DNA of 64,000 bases from Shimia sp039969785 (GTDB lineage: Bacteria > Pseudomonadota > Alphaproteobacteria > Rhodobacterales > Rhodobacteraceae): positions 1-64,000 of the forward strand of contig NZ_JBDVNC010000034.1 of the NCBI RefSeq assembly GCF_039969785.1, in the 5' to 3' direction. Below are positions 51,655 through 59,942 of this stretch, piece by piece. Below the pieces are notes generated by a model. That model made no database searches and had not been told where the DNA came from. It worked only from the letters and a program-made list of their open reading frames with translations. The position numbers and the translations under genes are program-made. Position 1 is the first letter of the stretch; every line of letters starts with the position of its first letter.

Positions 51655-53183
51655 AACGCTGGCCCGGCATGGTTGCGGCGGCTTTGGTCGCCGCCATTGT
51701 GCTGGGCACGCTTTTGGCCGTCACTTTGCGGGCCGAGGCCGGACGTGGGCTTGGCCCGTCTGAATGGGCGGCCATCCGGTTTACCATTTTGCAGGCCGTG
51801 ATCTCTGCCGCGATCAGCGTTGCGCTGGCTGTCCCGGTGGCCCGCGCGCTGGCGCGGCGTCGTTTTTTTGGGCGGCGCATCCTGATCACGCTGCTGGGTG
51901 CGCCGTTTATTTTGCCGGTGATCGTGGCCGTCATGGGATTGTTGGCGGTGTTCGGGCGCAGTGGCGTGCTGAATGTCGCGCTGCGCTGGCTTGGGCTGCC
52001 CGAAATGCAGGTCTATGGCTTTCACGGTGTGGTGCTGGCGCATGTGTTTTTCAATCTGCCACTGGCCTCGCGGCTGATCCTGCAGGGCTGGCAGGACATT
52101 CCGGCAGAACGGTTCCGGCTGGCGGCGCAACTGGGCTTTGGCCCGCGTGACATCTGGCGTGTGCTGGAGCGTCCGATGCTGCGCCGTGTGCTGCCCGGAG
52201 CGGCGGCGGTGATTTTTGCCATCTGCCTGTCCAGCTTTGCCGTGGCGCTGACACTTGGCGGCGGGCCCAAAGCCACCACCGTGGAACTGGCTATCTATCA
52301 GGCGTTTCGGTTTGATTTCGATCTGGGCCGGGCGGCGCTTTTGTCATGTGTGCAAATCCTGTTGGTGGGCACAGCCGCTTTGCTGGCGCTGCGCCTGTCC
52401 GGGCGGGACAGTTTTGGCGCGGGCATGGACCGCCAATTGCAGCGCTGGGATGCGCAATCCCGTGCGCTCAGGGTGACCGATGCAGCTTGTATCATGCTGG
52501 CCGCATTGTTTCTGGTCCTGCCGATTGGGCTGGTGCTGGCCAAAGGCCTGCCGGGTCTGCCGCAGCTTCCCGTAACTGTCTGGCGCGCGGCGGGTGTTTC
52601 GCTGATTGTGGCGTTGGTCTCAACCGTATTGATGCTGGTCTTTGCGCTGCCGATGGCCGTTGCCGCCGCCGCCGGGCGCGGACGATTGGAAGCGGCGGGG
52701 CTTTTGGGCATTGCCGCCTCTCCGCTGGTGATTGGCACCGGGCTGTTTATCGTGATCCACCCAATCGCCGATCCGTTTGCGTTTGCATTTCCGGTGACGG
52801 CGGTGGTGAACGCCATCATGGCGCTGCCTTTTGCATTGCGTATCATGGTGCCTGCGGTGCGCGACACGGTTCAAAGCTATGGCCAGCTGAGTGCGACACT
52901 GAACCTGAGCGGCATCACGTGGTTGCGTCTGGTTCTGATCCCACGCATTCGGGGCACGTTGGGGTTTGCCTGTGGTTTGACGGCGGCCATGTCGATGGGA
53001 GATCTGGGGGTCATCGCGCTGTTTGCTGATCCCGAACATGCGACATTGCCATTGCAGATGTACCGGCTGATGGGGGCGTATCAACTGCAGGCCGCCGCCG
53101 GTGCGGCGGTGTTATTACTGGTGCTGAGTTTTGGACTGTTCTGGCTGATGGACAAAGGGGGGCGCGGACATGCTGAGGCTTGA
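51630..53183 (+). CDS. thiP: Thiamine ABC transporter permease
   Basis: A 517-residue fused double permease with about twelve helices in two halves. Each half has an EAA-type loop, for example QDIPAERFRLAAQLGFGPRD and QSYGQLSATLNLSGITWLRL, which contact the ATPase. It moves thiamine or TPP delivered by ThiB. The start at 51630 overlaps thiB; an internal ATG at 51669 is the alternative. It overlaps thiQ by 14 bases, so thiBPQ is one tightly coupled operon. Confidence 0.95.
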   Translation: MAYRAVAIKRWPGMVAAALVAAIVLGTLLAVTLRAEAGRGLGPSEWAAIRFTILQAVISAAISVALAVPVARALARRRFFGRRILITLLGAPFILPVIVAVMGLLAVFGRSGVLNVALRWLGLPEMQVYGFHGVVLAHVFFNLPLASRLILQGWQDIPAERFRLAAQLGFGPRDIWRVLERPMLRRVLPGAAAVIFAICLSSFAVALTLGGGPKATTVELAIYQAFRFDFDLGRAALLSCVQILLVGTAALLALRLSGRDSFGAGMDRQLQRWDAQSRALRVTDAACIMLAALFLVLPIGLVLAKGLPGLPQLPVTVWRAAGVSLIVALVSTVLMLVFALPMAVAAAAGRGRLEAAGLLGIAASPLVIGTGLFIVIHPIADPFAFAFPVTAVVNAIMALPFALRIMVPAVRDTVQSYGQLSATLNLSGITWLRLVLIPRIRGTLGFACGLTAAMSMGDLGVIALFADPEHATLPLQMYRLMGAYQLQAAAGAAVLLLVLSFGLFWLMDKGGRGHAEA

Positions 53184-53862
53184 CGGTATAGAGATCGTGC
53201 AGGACGCGTTTCGCCTGAACGCGCGTTTTGAGATCAACGACGGCGCGCGGGTGGCTGTGGTAGGGCCATCCGGGGCGGGCAAGTCCACCTTGTTGTCGGT
53301 GATCGCCGGGTTTCTGGCTCCGGTTGCAGGGCGCGTGTTGTGGGACGGGCGGGACATCACCGGGGACGCGCCCGGAGCGCGGCCAATTGCGATGCTGTTT
53401 CAGGACAATAACCTGTTCCCGCATATGAGCGCGGCACAGAATGTCGGGCTGGGGCTGCGCCCTGATCTGCGCCTGAACGCGGACCAACAAGCTCAGGTCA
53501 CGCGCGCGTTGGATCAGGTCGGTTTGGGCGGTTTTGAAGATCGCAAACCAGGTGCCTTGTCCGGCGGACAACAAAGCCGCGTCGCGCTGGCGCGGGTTTT
53601 GGTGCAGGATCGGCCGCTGGTATTGCTGGATGAACCTTTTGCCGCGCTGGGACCGGCGCTCAAGGTGGAAATGCTGGATCTGGTGGCTGAGTTGCTGGAC
53701 GGGACCGGGGCCACCATGTTGATGGTCAGCCATGATCCCAACGACGCGCGCCGCGTTGCGCCGCACACCATTCTGGTGGCCGAAGGACAGGCGCATACGC
53801 CGCAAGCGACAGCGGATTTGTTGGACAATCCACCACCGGTATTGCGCGACTATTTGGGCTAG
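53170..53862 (+). CDS. thiQ: Thiamine ABC transporter ATP-binding protein
   Basis: The 230-residue ATPase of the importer. Walker A is VVGPSGAGKSTLL (about 32-44), the Q-loop MLFQDNNLFPHM, the signature LSGGQQSR, and Walker B LVLLDEPFAALG, with the switch His in MVSHDPNDARR. Its start lies inside the thiP end. A strong hairpin begins at the stop codon. Confidence 0.96.
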   Translation: MLRLDGIEIVQDAFRLNARFEINDGARVAVVGPSGAGKSTLLSVIAGFLAPVAGRVLWDGRDITGDAPGARPIAMLFQDNNLFPHMSAAQNVGLGLRPDLRLNADQQAQVTRALDQVGLGGFEDRKPGALSGGQQSRVALARVLVQDRPLVLLDEPFAALGPALKVEMLDLVAELLDGTGATMLMVSHDPNDARRVAPHTILVAEGQAHTPQATADLLDNPPPVLRDYLG

Positions 53863-53901
53863 CCGCTCCGACGCCCCCATTGAAGGGGCGGTCGGAGCGG
53901 C
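53862..53901. terminator. Long hairpin between thiQ and the fad-type gene
   Basis: GCCGCTCCGAC (53862-53872) pairs perfectly with GTCGGAGCGGC (53891-53901), and GCCCC/GGGGC extends the stem inward. No T run follows on either strand, so it may end or protect both convergent transcripts rather than be a classical terminator. Confidence 0.65.
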
Positions 53902-53929
53902 CCAACCCTGCGGGTCGGACGGCCCCCCC

Positions 53930-55993
53930 TCAATCGTGGGAAAAACCGGCGATGCGCGCGCCTTGTGTTGCGCAGGTGCGGATCAGCGGGCTGGGCTCCC
54001 AGACCAGCGGATCATGCTGGGCCAGCGCCTCAAGGCCCTCCTGCATAGCTTGTGCGCCCTGCGTATCGGCATAGTGCAGCAACCCGCCGCGCCACCGCGG
54101 GAAGCCATAGCCAAACACCGTAACCAGATCGATATCACGCGCGGATTGGGCGATGCCTTCCTGCAGGATATTTGCGGCCTCGTTGATCATCGCCAGCACC
54201 AGCGTATGGGCGATTTCGCCCTCTTCTAAAGCCCGTCGTGTGACACCAGCCGTTGCTGACTCTGTTTCAATAATGCGCGTCACCTCAGAATCCACAGCTT
54301 GCCGATCGGTATAATCATACCACCCCGCCCCGGTCTTGCGCCCCAGCCGGCCCGCATCAACCAGATGGTCGGCAATCGCAACATAGTGCTGCGCCGGATC
54401 GCGCGAGGCATCCTGACGGCGGCGATTGGCAAAGGCGATGTCCAGCCCGGACAAATCCTGCGCCTCATACGGACCCATCGCATAGCCAAAACCCCGCATT
54501 GCGGCGTCCACCTGATGCGGCAAGGCCCCCTCCAGCAACAGCGAATCCGCCGCCTCGCGATAACGGGCCAGAATGCGGTTGCCGATAAACCCGTCGCAGA
54601 CCCCGGCCAGTACCGGCACCTTGCGCAGCCGTTTGGCCAGCGCAAACCCCAGCGCCAGCGCGCGGTCTGATGTGGCCTGTCCGCGCACAATTTCGAGCAG
54701 TTTCATAATATGGGCCGGGGCAAAGAAATGCAGCCCGACCATGCGTGTTGGATCATTCAGAACCGCCGCGATCTCGTCCACATCCAGATAAGATGTGTTG
54801 GTGGCCAGCACCGCGTCGGGCGCCATCACCGCCTGCAATTTCGTGAAAATCTCTTTCTTCACAGCCATGCTTTCAAAGGCCGCTTCGATGGCCAGCTCTG
54901 CATCCGCTGCCAGAGTGTAGTCATGCGTGCACACCAAATGGGCGCGCCGGTCCTGTGCCTTGGCTTCGTTGATCAAACCGCGTTTCAGGCTTGCCGAGAT
55001 GATCTTTTCCACATTGTCCTGCGCGCGGGCCACGCCCTCGGCGCTGGTTTCCAGAACGGTCACGCGCAGCCCGGCATTCAGCAACGCATAGGCGATGCCC
55101 GCGCCCATCGTGCCACCGCCAACAACGGCCACATGGGTTGGATCGGGGGCAGCCGCATCGCGCAACCAGCCCGGAGCCTTGGCCGCACGTTCGGCAAAAA
55201 ACACATGGCGCAAGGCGCGGGCCTGATCGCCCTGGCGAAGCGCGAGAAACGTCGCGCGTTCCTGTTGCATCGCGTCTTCGAAATCGACCGAACTGCTTTG
55301 AGCGACCAGATCGATGGCACACTGAGGCGCGATCTGGCTGGCGGTTTTCTGGTCCGCCGTTGCGCGCGCTGCAGAAACAGCCCCTTCATTGGCCTCCGGC
55401 CCGGGCAAATCTGCCAAGGCGGGCAGGGTGGTCAACAATTCGGCGTTCACCTCTTGGGCGGCAAAGATCACGTCATCCGCAACGTCTTGGATCAACCCGA
55501 GTTCGAGGGCCTGCGCGGCTTTGACTGGTTTGCCAGTTGAAATCATCTGCAACGCGTCTTCCAGCCCGACCAACCTTGGCAATCGCTGGGTTCCGCCTGC
55601 GCCGGGGATCACGCCCAGGGTCACTTCTGGCATTCCGATCAACGCGCCCGGCGCGGCGATGCGATACTGACAGCCCAGGACCAGCTCGCACCCGCCCCCA
55701 AGCGCCACGCCATCCACGGCGGCGATCCATGGGACATCACTTTGCTCCATGCGGCGGATCACATCGGGCAAATGTGGTGCGACGGGCGGGGCGTCAAATT
55801 CACGCGCATCAGCCCCGGCGGCAAAGGCACGCCCCTTACCGCTCAGGATGACCCGGTCCAGATGAGGTTTCCCAGCGATCCAGTCCAGCGCGTCCATCAA
55901 CCCTTGCCTGATGTCCAAACCAATGGCATTCACTGGGGGGTTATCGAGTTCGACATAGGCGACGGGGCCTTCGCGGCGATAAGTGACGGGCAT
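53930..55993 (-). CDS. Fused enoyl-CoA hydratase/3-hydroxyacyl-CoA dehydrogenase
   Basis: A 687-residue FadB/FadJ-type fusion. The N-terminal crotonase half (about 1-190) has the oxyanion loop GRAFAAGADAREF and a Glu in GMPEVTLGVIPGAGG. The dehydrogenase half has the NAD motif VAVVGGGTMGAGIA (starting about 290), then GLHFFAPAHIMKLLEIV, with a C-terminal dimer domain. It could hydrate dehydroadipyl-CoA and oxidise 3-hydroxyadipyl-CoA in the benzoyl-CoA route. A BoxR-like site lies 19 bases before its start, shared with the divergent PaaG-type gene. General beta-oxidation remains possible. Confidence 0.93.
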   Translation of the reverse strand: MPVTYRREGPVAYVELDNPPVNAIGLDIRQGLMDALDWIAGKPHLDRVILSGKGRAFAAGADAREFDAPPVAPHLPDVIRRMEQSDVPWIAAVDGVALGGGCELVLGCQYRIAAPGALIGMPEVTLGVIPGAGGTQRLPRLVGLEDALQMISTGKPVKAAQALELGLIQDVADDVIFAAQEVNAELLTTLPALADLPGPEANEGAVSAARATADQKTASQIAPQCAIDLVAQSSSVDFEDAMQQERATFLALRQGDQARALRHVFFAERAAKAPGWLRDAAAPDPTHVAVVGGGTMGAGIAYALLNAGLRVTVLETSAEGVARAQDNVEKIISASLKRGLINEAKAQDRRAHLVCTHDYTLAADAELAIEAAFESMAVKKEIFTKLQAVMAPDAVLATNTSYLDVDEIAAVLNDPTRMVGLHFFAPAHIMKLLEIVRGQATSDRALALGFALAKRLRKVPVLAGVCDGFIGNRILARYREAADSLLLEGALPHQVDAAMRGFGYAMGPYEAQDLSGLDIAFANRRRQDASRDPAQHYVAIADHLVDAGRLGRKTGAGWYDYTDRQAVDSEVTRIIETESATAGVTRRALEEGEIAHTLVLAMINEAANILQEGIAQSARDIDLVTVFGYGFPRWRGGLLHYADTQGAQAMQEGLEALAQHDPLVWEPSPLIRTCATQGARIAGFSHD

Positions 55994-56011
55994 TGGTCCT
56001 CCTGACGTTTG

Positions 56012-56025
56012 TGCTTTTTAATGCA
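56012..56025. promoter_or_regulatory. BoxR-like operator between the fad-type and paaG-type genes
   Basis: TGCT-N6-TGCA differs from TGCA-N6-TGCA by one base. Two more TGC motifs follow at 56029 and 56041. Both divergent promoters could be controlled from here. Confidence 0.55.
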
Positions 56026-56065
56026 CAATGCGTAATATAATGCAATCTCGAAAAGGAGAATGCTG

Positions 56066-56851
56066 ATGACCGAACCTGTCCTGATGACCATCGAAAACGG
56101 CGTGGCCACGATTACGCTGAACCGCCCGGACCGGCTGAATGCGCTGACACGCGAACTGATCCTGTCGCTGCGCCAAAAAATAGATGCGGCGGCGGCGGAT
56201 GATTCCATCCGTGTGATTTGTCTGACGGGGGCGGGCCGCGGGTTTTGCGCTGGGCAGGATCTGTCAGAACGTGATCCGCGCGGGCGCAGCGAACCCTTTG
56301 ATCTGGAAGAGATTCAAGCCGAACTTTATCATCCGATTGTCCGCGCGATCGCCAATATGCCCAAACCCGTGGTGGCCAGCGTCAACGGAGTGGCGGCCGG
56401 AGCCGGTTCAGGATTGGCGCTGGCCTGCGATATCGTGATTGCTGCTGACAGTGCAAAGTTCATTCAGTCCTTTTCAAAGGTTGGTTTGTCCGTAGACGCG
56501 GGTGGTGGTCTTGCGCTTTTGCGCGGATTGGGCGCGCCGCGCGCCAAGGCCGCGCTGATGCTGGCCGAATCTCTTGCGGCAAAGGAAGCCGCCGCCTTGG
56601 GGTTGATCTGGAAATGTGTTTCCGATGATGCGCTGAGCGAAGAAACCGCCCGTCTGGTGGCAAAACTGGCCGCAACCCCCCGCACAGCGCTGGCCTGCAT
56701 CAAACAAGCCATCGCCGCAGCAGCCACAGCGCCCGATCTGGATGACTACCTGAAACAGGAAGCCGCGCTTCAGGGCGTGGCAGGCGCGCACCCGGATTAC
56801 AGCGAAGGTGTGTTGTCGTTTCTGGAGAAGCGCAAGCCGGATTTTGAATAA
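56066..56851 (+). CDS. paaG: PaaG-type enoyl-CoA isomerase/hydratase
   Basis: A 261-residue crotonase-family protein closest to PaaG, which isomerises ring epoxide CoA esters in phenylacetate catabolism and also shifts double bonds in dehydroadipyl-CoA. It shows GRGFCAGQDLSERDPRGRSE, VNGVAAGAGSGLALACDIV and the catalytic Asp region VGLSVDAGGGLALLRGLG. ATG 56066 follows AAGGAGA at seven bases; the ATG at 56060 is too close to the same site. No other paa genes are present, so a role in the box route is more likely here. Confidence 0.85.
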   Translation: MTEPVLMTIENGVATITLNRPDRLNALTRELILSLRQKIDAAAADDSIRVICLTGAGRGFCAGQDLSERDPRGRSEPFDLEEIQAELYHPIVRAIANMPKPVVASVNGVAAGAGSGLALACDIVIAADSAKFIQSFSKVGLSVDAGGGLALLRGLGAPRAKAALMLAESLAAKEAAALGLIWKCVSDDALSEETARLVAKLAATPRTALACIKQAIAAAATAPDLDDYLKQEAALQGVAGAHPDYSEGVLSFLEKRKPDFE

Positions 56852-57030
56852 GTAGGGGACGATGCGAATTTGAGAATACGGGCGTAATTGTTTTTCCACA
56901 GATTCGGCTGTGTACGGTCATTGCGCGCGCCTCAATCAACGGCAGATTTGTTCCGCGCAGTCGGCATTGATGTCGAGCGATCCATGCCTGTAGACGTGGC
57001 CAGTTTCGCCAGAGCCTCGCATCTGTCGGA

Positions 57031-57948
57031 TCAGCTCAGAAACCCTTCGGCGTCAATCAGGCCGGTCAGATCGTGCAGCGATTGATCCTGCGTGCGTCCG
57101 GTTGTGTCCAGCGTGGTTTCGGCGCGGTCATAGATTGGCTCGCGGCTTGTCAGCAAGTCGCGCAGCTGCTGCATCGCTTCGGGATTGCCGGCCATGGGAC
57201 GGTCATCGCCCTGTGCCTGCACCCGCGTCATGTGCTCTTCGGGGCTGGCCTTGACCCAGACGGTGTGAAAATTGCTGAGCAGAGCATTATATGTCATCGG
57301 TTCAGCCACAATGCCGCCCGCGACCGCCAGAATAACCGAGTCATGGGTGGCCACCACACGCTGCAAAGCCTGACTTTCCAGTTTGCGATACCCGTCCTGC
57401 CCATAAAGCGCCATGACCTCGGAGACCGGCATACCGCTGTGGTCTTCGATCTCGCGATTCAGCTCCAGAAATGGCATGTCCAACCGCGTGCCCGCCAGCT
57501 TACCCAACGTCGATTTCCCGGCGCCGCGCAGCCCCAAAAGACAAATGCGGTGCGCCTTTTGCAGCCCCGGCCCGGTTGGGTTGAGCAGGCTCATCACCGC
57601 TTGTTGCGTCTCGCGGTCTGATGTCTGAAACAAATTCGCCATCTTGACTGAGTCCGAGGTCCACGGGTCTTCTTCTCCCACGAACCATTCGATCCGGTGA
57701 TCCAGCGCAATTGCCACGCGTTCCAGCAAGCCGATCGAGATATTGCCCGCACCGGATTCCAACTGCGCCAGATACCGGGGCGACACACCGGAACGTTCCG
57801 ACAAAACACGGCGCGGAATGCCCTTGCGTTCGCGTGCCTTGCGGACCCGGTCGCCAACACGCACAATCAGCTGCTGAACAGCCCGATCAATCGAAGACGT
57901 TTGTTCGACCGGTTGGGTGTCGCCCCTGAAGTTGGTGATTTCCGCCAT
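57031..57948 (-). CDS. boxR: Benzoyl-CoA-responsive regulator BoxR
   Basis: A 305-residue regulator with an N-terminal XRE helix-turn-helix (about 28-85, RVRKARERKGIPRRVLSERS) joined to a shikimate-kinase-like domain. Its P-loop GLRGAGKS is at 139-146. This fusion is the hallmark of BoxR/BzdR, which bind benzoyl-CoA in the kinase-like domain and leave DNA. It is the last gene on the box strand but has its own upstream region with two operator-like sites, suggesting autoregulation. It is convergent with paaG across 179 bases, in which I see no gene. Confidence 0.94.
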   Translation of the reverse strand: MAEITNFRGDTQPVEQTSSIDRAVQQLIVRVGDRVRKARERKGIPRRVLSERSGVSPRYLAQLESGAGNISIGLLERVAIALDHRIEWFVGEEDPWTSDSVKMANLFQTSDRETQQAVMSLLNPTGPGLQKAHRICLLGLRGAGKSTLGKLAGTRLDMPFLELNREIEDHSGMPVSEVMALYGQDGYRKLESQALQRVVATHDSVILAVAGGIVAEPMTYNALLSNFHTVWVKASPEEHMTRVQAQGDDRPMAGNPEAMQQLRDLLTSREPIYDRAETTLDTTGRTQDQSLHDLTGLIDAEGFLS

Positions 57949-57964
57949 GGCGCCGCACTCATTG

Positions 57965-57978
57965 TGTATAATAGTGCA
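57965..57978. promoter_or_regulatory. BoxR-like operator at the boxR promoter
   Basis: TGTA-N6-TGCA, one base from TGCA-N6-TGCA, 17 bases before the boxR start codon. Likely autoregulatory. Confidence 0.6.
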
Positions 57979-58037
57979 AAAATTAGCGCGATTTTACGGT
58001 CTGATCAATTGTTTAAGCGCAAACATTGACAAAATGC

Positions 58038-58051
58038 TGCAATATCATGCG
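58038..58051. promoter_or_regulatory. BoxR-like operator overlapping the thioesterase stop
   Basis: TGCA-N6-TGCG, one mismatch, centred about 96 bases upstream of boxR. It covers the stop codon of the preceding thioesterase gene. Confidence 0.5.
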
Positions 58052-58494
58052 CCAGACGGCGGGATCAGCGGTGTGACCATCGCCCGGATGTCGTCGGGCA
58101 CGGCCTGTTTGCGGAATTCTGCAGCCACGATGAACACACATACAAACTCGCCAGAGAAACACAAGCCACCATCCTGGCGGCCCAGCACCCGAAACCGGAT
58201 CGAGCTTTGGCCAAGCCGGATCGGGTCGACCTGACACATTAGCCTGTGGCGCGGCGTGATCGGGGCGTGGAAATCCAGTGACATATGCACAAAGGGTGTG
58301 CCAACATTGCGATCCAGTTCCATCTGAAACCAGCCATCCCCGCCCAAATGTTCCTCCCACCAGGCATTGATCGCATCCAATGCAAACCACGGAATGCGCG
58401 CGGTATAGGCGATTTTGGCCGGGTCACAATCGCCCCACGTCACGCGGACTTCATGTTCGAAATGCGGGACACCGCCGTCCTCAGCAGGGCTCAT
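58045..58494 (-). CDS. 4-hydroxybenzoyl-CoA-type thioesterase (hot-dog fold)
   Basis: A 149-residue acyl-CoA thioesterase. The active-site block VTWGDCDPAKIAYTARIPWF has catalytic Asp at about 24, as in 4-hydroxybenzoyl-CoA thioesterases. It may release CoA from benzoyl-CoA or a blocked intermediate when the pathway stalls. ATG 58494 comes two bases after the boxA stop; the long upstream frame is antisense-like sequence inside boxA. Part of the boxCBA transcript. Confidence 0.88.
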   Translation of the reverse strand: MSPAEDGGVPHFEHEVRVTWGDCDPAKIAYTARIPWFALDAINAWWEEHLGGDGWFQMELDRNVGTPFVHMSLDFHAPITPRHRLMCQVDPIRLGQSSIRFRVLGRQDGGLCFSGEFVCVFIVAAEFRKQAVPDDIRAMVTPLIPPSGA

Positions 58495-58496
58495 GT

Positions 58497-59687
58497 TCAA
58501 TACGTCTCCACGTGATAACGCCCTTCGTCGCGCATGGAATCTCGCAAGGCCGCCCACGGCGTGCCGATGCTTTCCGCAATGTTGGTCAGGGTTTTTTCCA
58601 CCCCTTCCTCCATACCGCGCAGCCCGCAAATATAGATGTGGGTTTTTGGATCGGACAGCAGGTCTGCAATCGCCTCTTGTTCGACCATCATCCGGTCCTG
58701 AACGTATTCTTTTGGCGCGCCGGGGATGCGGGAAAACACCATATGGGTGCGCAGCAAAGAGGCAGGCAATTTGTTCAGGGGGCCAAAATACGGCAGGGAA
58801 TCCGGGGAACGCGCACCAAAGAACATCGTCATACCGCCGGATTTGTTCCCAACGGTCCGCTCGCGCCGCATGGTAAACGCGCGCATCGGGGCCGAGCCTG
58901 TTCCGGTACAGACCATCAAAAGCCGCGCCTGCGGGTCTTCGGGCAAGAGGAAGGTCGAGCCAAACGGGCCGGTCACCATCACCTCGTCACCGGGTTTCAG
59001 GTCGCAAATATAGTTAGAGGCAATCCCGCGGTCTTCGCGTTTCACGGTCAGCGACACATTGCCAAAGTTCTCACGCTCGCCGTCGCGTGGGCTGGACACT
59101 GAATAAAGCCGGGGCAGGTGGGCGTTCCCATCCGCGTCAGTGCCCGGTGGGATGATCCCGATAGTTTGCCCTTCGAGCACAGGAAAGGTCTGCCCCTGAA
59201 AGGTCAGGATGATGTGACGAATATCGGTTTCGCTGTCGGCGGCGGTCAGTCGGAAATTGCCCTGTACATTGGCCCTGGCCGGTTTGCCCAGCGTATACAT
59301 GTTGATCGTCGGCCTGGCGGCACTTGCCGGTGCCCGCGCTTTGCCGCCTGCGCCCTTGTGCGCGTCTTCCAGCAATGCGGCAATGGCCGGGTCCAGCGCC
59401 TCGGCGTCGCCGTCTGTGGATGCCGCACCAATTTCCTGCTGCTCAGGCAGTTCTTCCCAACCATATTGATCGTCCAGCGCATAAGGCGTTTCAACAACAC
59501 GCCATTCGTCAATCGACCCGGTCGGGCACACCGGAATGCAATCCATGCAAGAGTCGCAGGTGTCGGGGTCAACGACGACATTGTTGTCGTCATGCTGGAT
59601 CGCGCCAATCGGACACGTCATTTCGCACGTGTAACACCGAATGCAAATTTCCGGGTCAATCAGGTGCTGCTTAAAGGGCTGGTTCAT
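58497..59687 (-). CDS. boxA: Benzoyl-CoA 2,3-epoxidase reductase subunit BoxA
   Basis: BoxA passes electrons from NADPH to the oxygenase BoxB. The 396-residue protein has two [4Fe-4S] motifs near the N-terminus (CIRCYTCEMTCP and CDSCMDCIPVCP), a linker, then a ferredoxin-NADP reductase-like module. The FAD site is RLYSVSSPRDGE, and the NADP-binding end carries VCTGTGSAPMRAF and YICGLRGMEEGV. The ATG overlaps the stop of the short Cys-rich ORF (ATGA). The thioesterase gene follows after two bases. Confidence 0.96.
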   Translation of the reverse strand: MNQPFKQHLIDPEICIRCYTCEMTCPIGAIQHDDNNVVVDPDTCDSCMDCIPVCPTGSIDEWRVVETPYALDDQYGWEELPEQQEIGAASTDGDAEALDPAIAALLEDAHKGAGGKARAPASAARPTINMYTLGKPARANVQGNFRLTAADSETDIRHIILTFQGQTFPVLEGQTIGIIPPGTDADGNAHLPRLYSVSSPRDGERENFGNVSLTVKREDRGIASNYICDLKPGDEVMVTGPFGSTFLLPEDPQARLLMVCTGTGSAPMRAFTMRRERTVGNKSGGMTMFFGARSPDSLPYFGPLNKLPASLLRTHMVFSRIPGAPKEYVQDRMMVEQEAIADLLSDPKTHIYICGLRGMEEGVEKTLTNIAESIGTPWAALRDSMRDEGRYHVETY

Positions 59688-59857
59688 GTATCGCGCGTTT
59701 TGGACAAGATGGTGTCAGGCAAGGTGATCGCCTCGATCAACGCGTTGCACAAACCCCGACAATCCGTGCAGCCTATGCAAGGGCCTGTCAGACAGGCAAT
59801 TTCGCGCGAAATCGAGCTGGTCTGGTGGGTTGGGGTTGTTGAACGAGTAATAGGCAT
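59684..59857 (-). CDS. Putative 57-residue single-cluster ferredoxin-like protein
   Basis: A short reading frame, MPITRSTTPTHQTSSISREI onwards, lying between boxB and boxA. Cysteines 22, 27, 30, 33 and 37 include CIGCTDCRGLC, an exact CxxCxxCxxxC [4Fe-4S] motif, though without the Pro that usually follows. AGGAGAGG sits just before the ATG, and its TGA overlaps the boxA ATG. Both signs argue for real, coupled translation. It could be a small electron carrier for BoxA/BoxB or an assembly factor. I know of no described homologue. The remaining bases up to boxB (59858-59942) show nothing else. Confidence 0.6.
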   Translation of the reverse strand: MPITRSTTPTHQTSSISREIACLTGPCIGCTDCRGLCNALIEAITLPDTILSKTRDT

Positions 59858-59942
59858 CCGTCCTCTCCTGAGATTGGGGGGCTGGTGAAGGGTGCGATCC
59901 GGACAGCATAACGTACCCGGATCATACCGTGTTTGATCCTGA

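Noticed and set aside
53862..53901. Calling the thiQ hairpin a classical Rho-independent terminator
   Set aside because: The stem is strong, but neither strand has a T run after it, so I lowered the confidence.
54710..55540. A 276-codon plus-strand frame inside the fad-type gene
   Set aside because: Antisense shadow; the minus-strand frame has intact hydratase and dehydrogenase motifs.
56888..57085. A 65-codon frame between paaG and boxR
   Set aside because: No ribosome binding site or domain, and it runs into the boxR 3' end. The gap shows only a weak CACAG/CTGTG hairpin.
59715..59909. A 64-codon minus-strand frame between boxB and boxA
   Set aside because: It lies in another frame than the Cys-rich ORF, is Pro/Ser/Arg-rich, and has no ribosome binding site or coupling to boxA.
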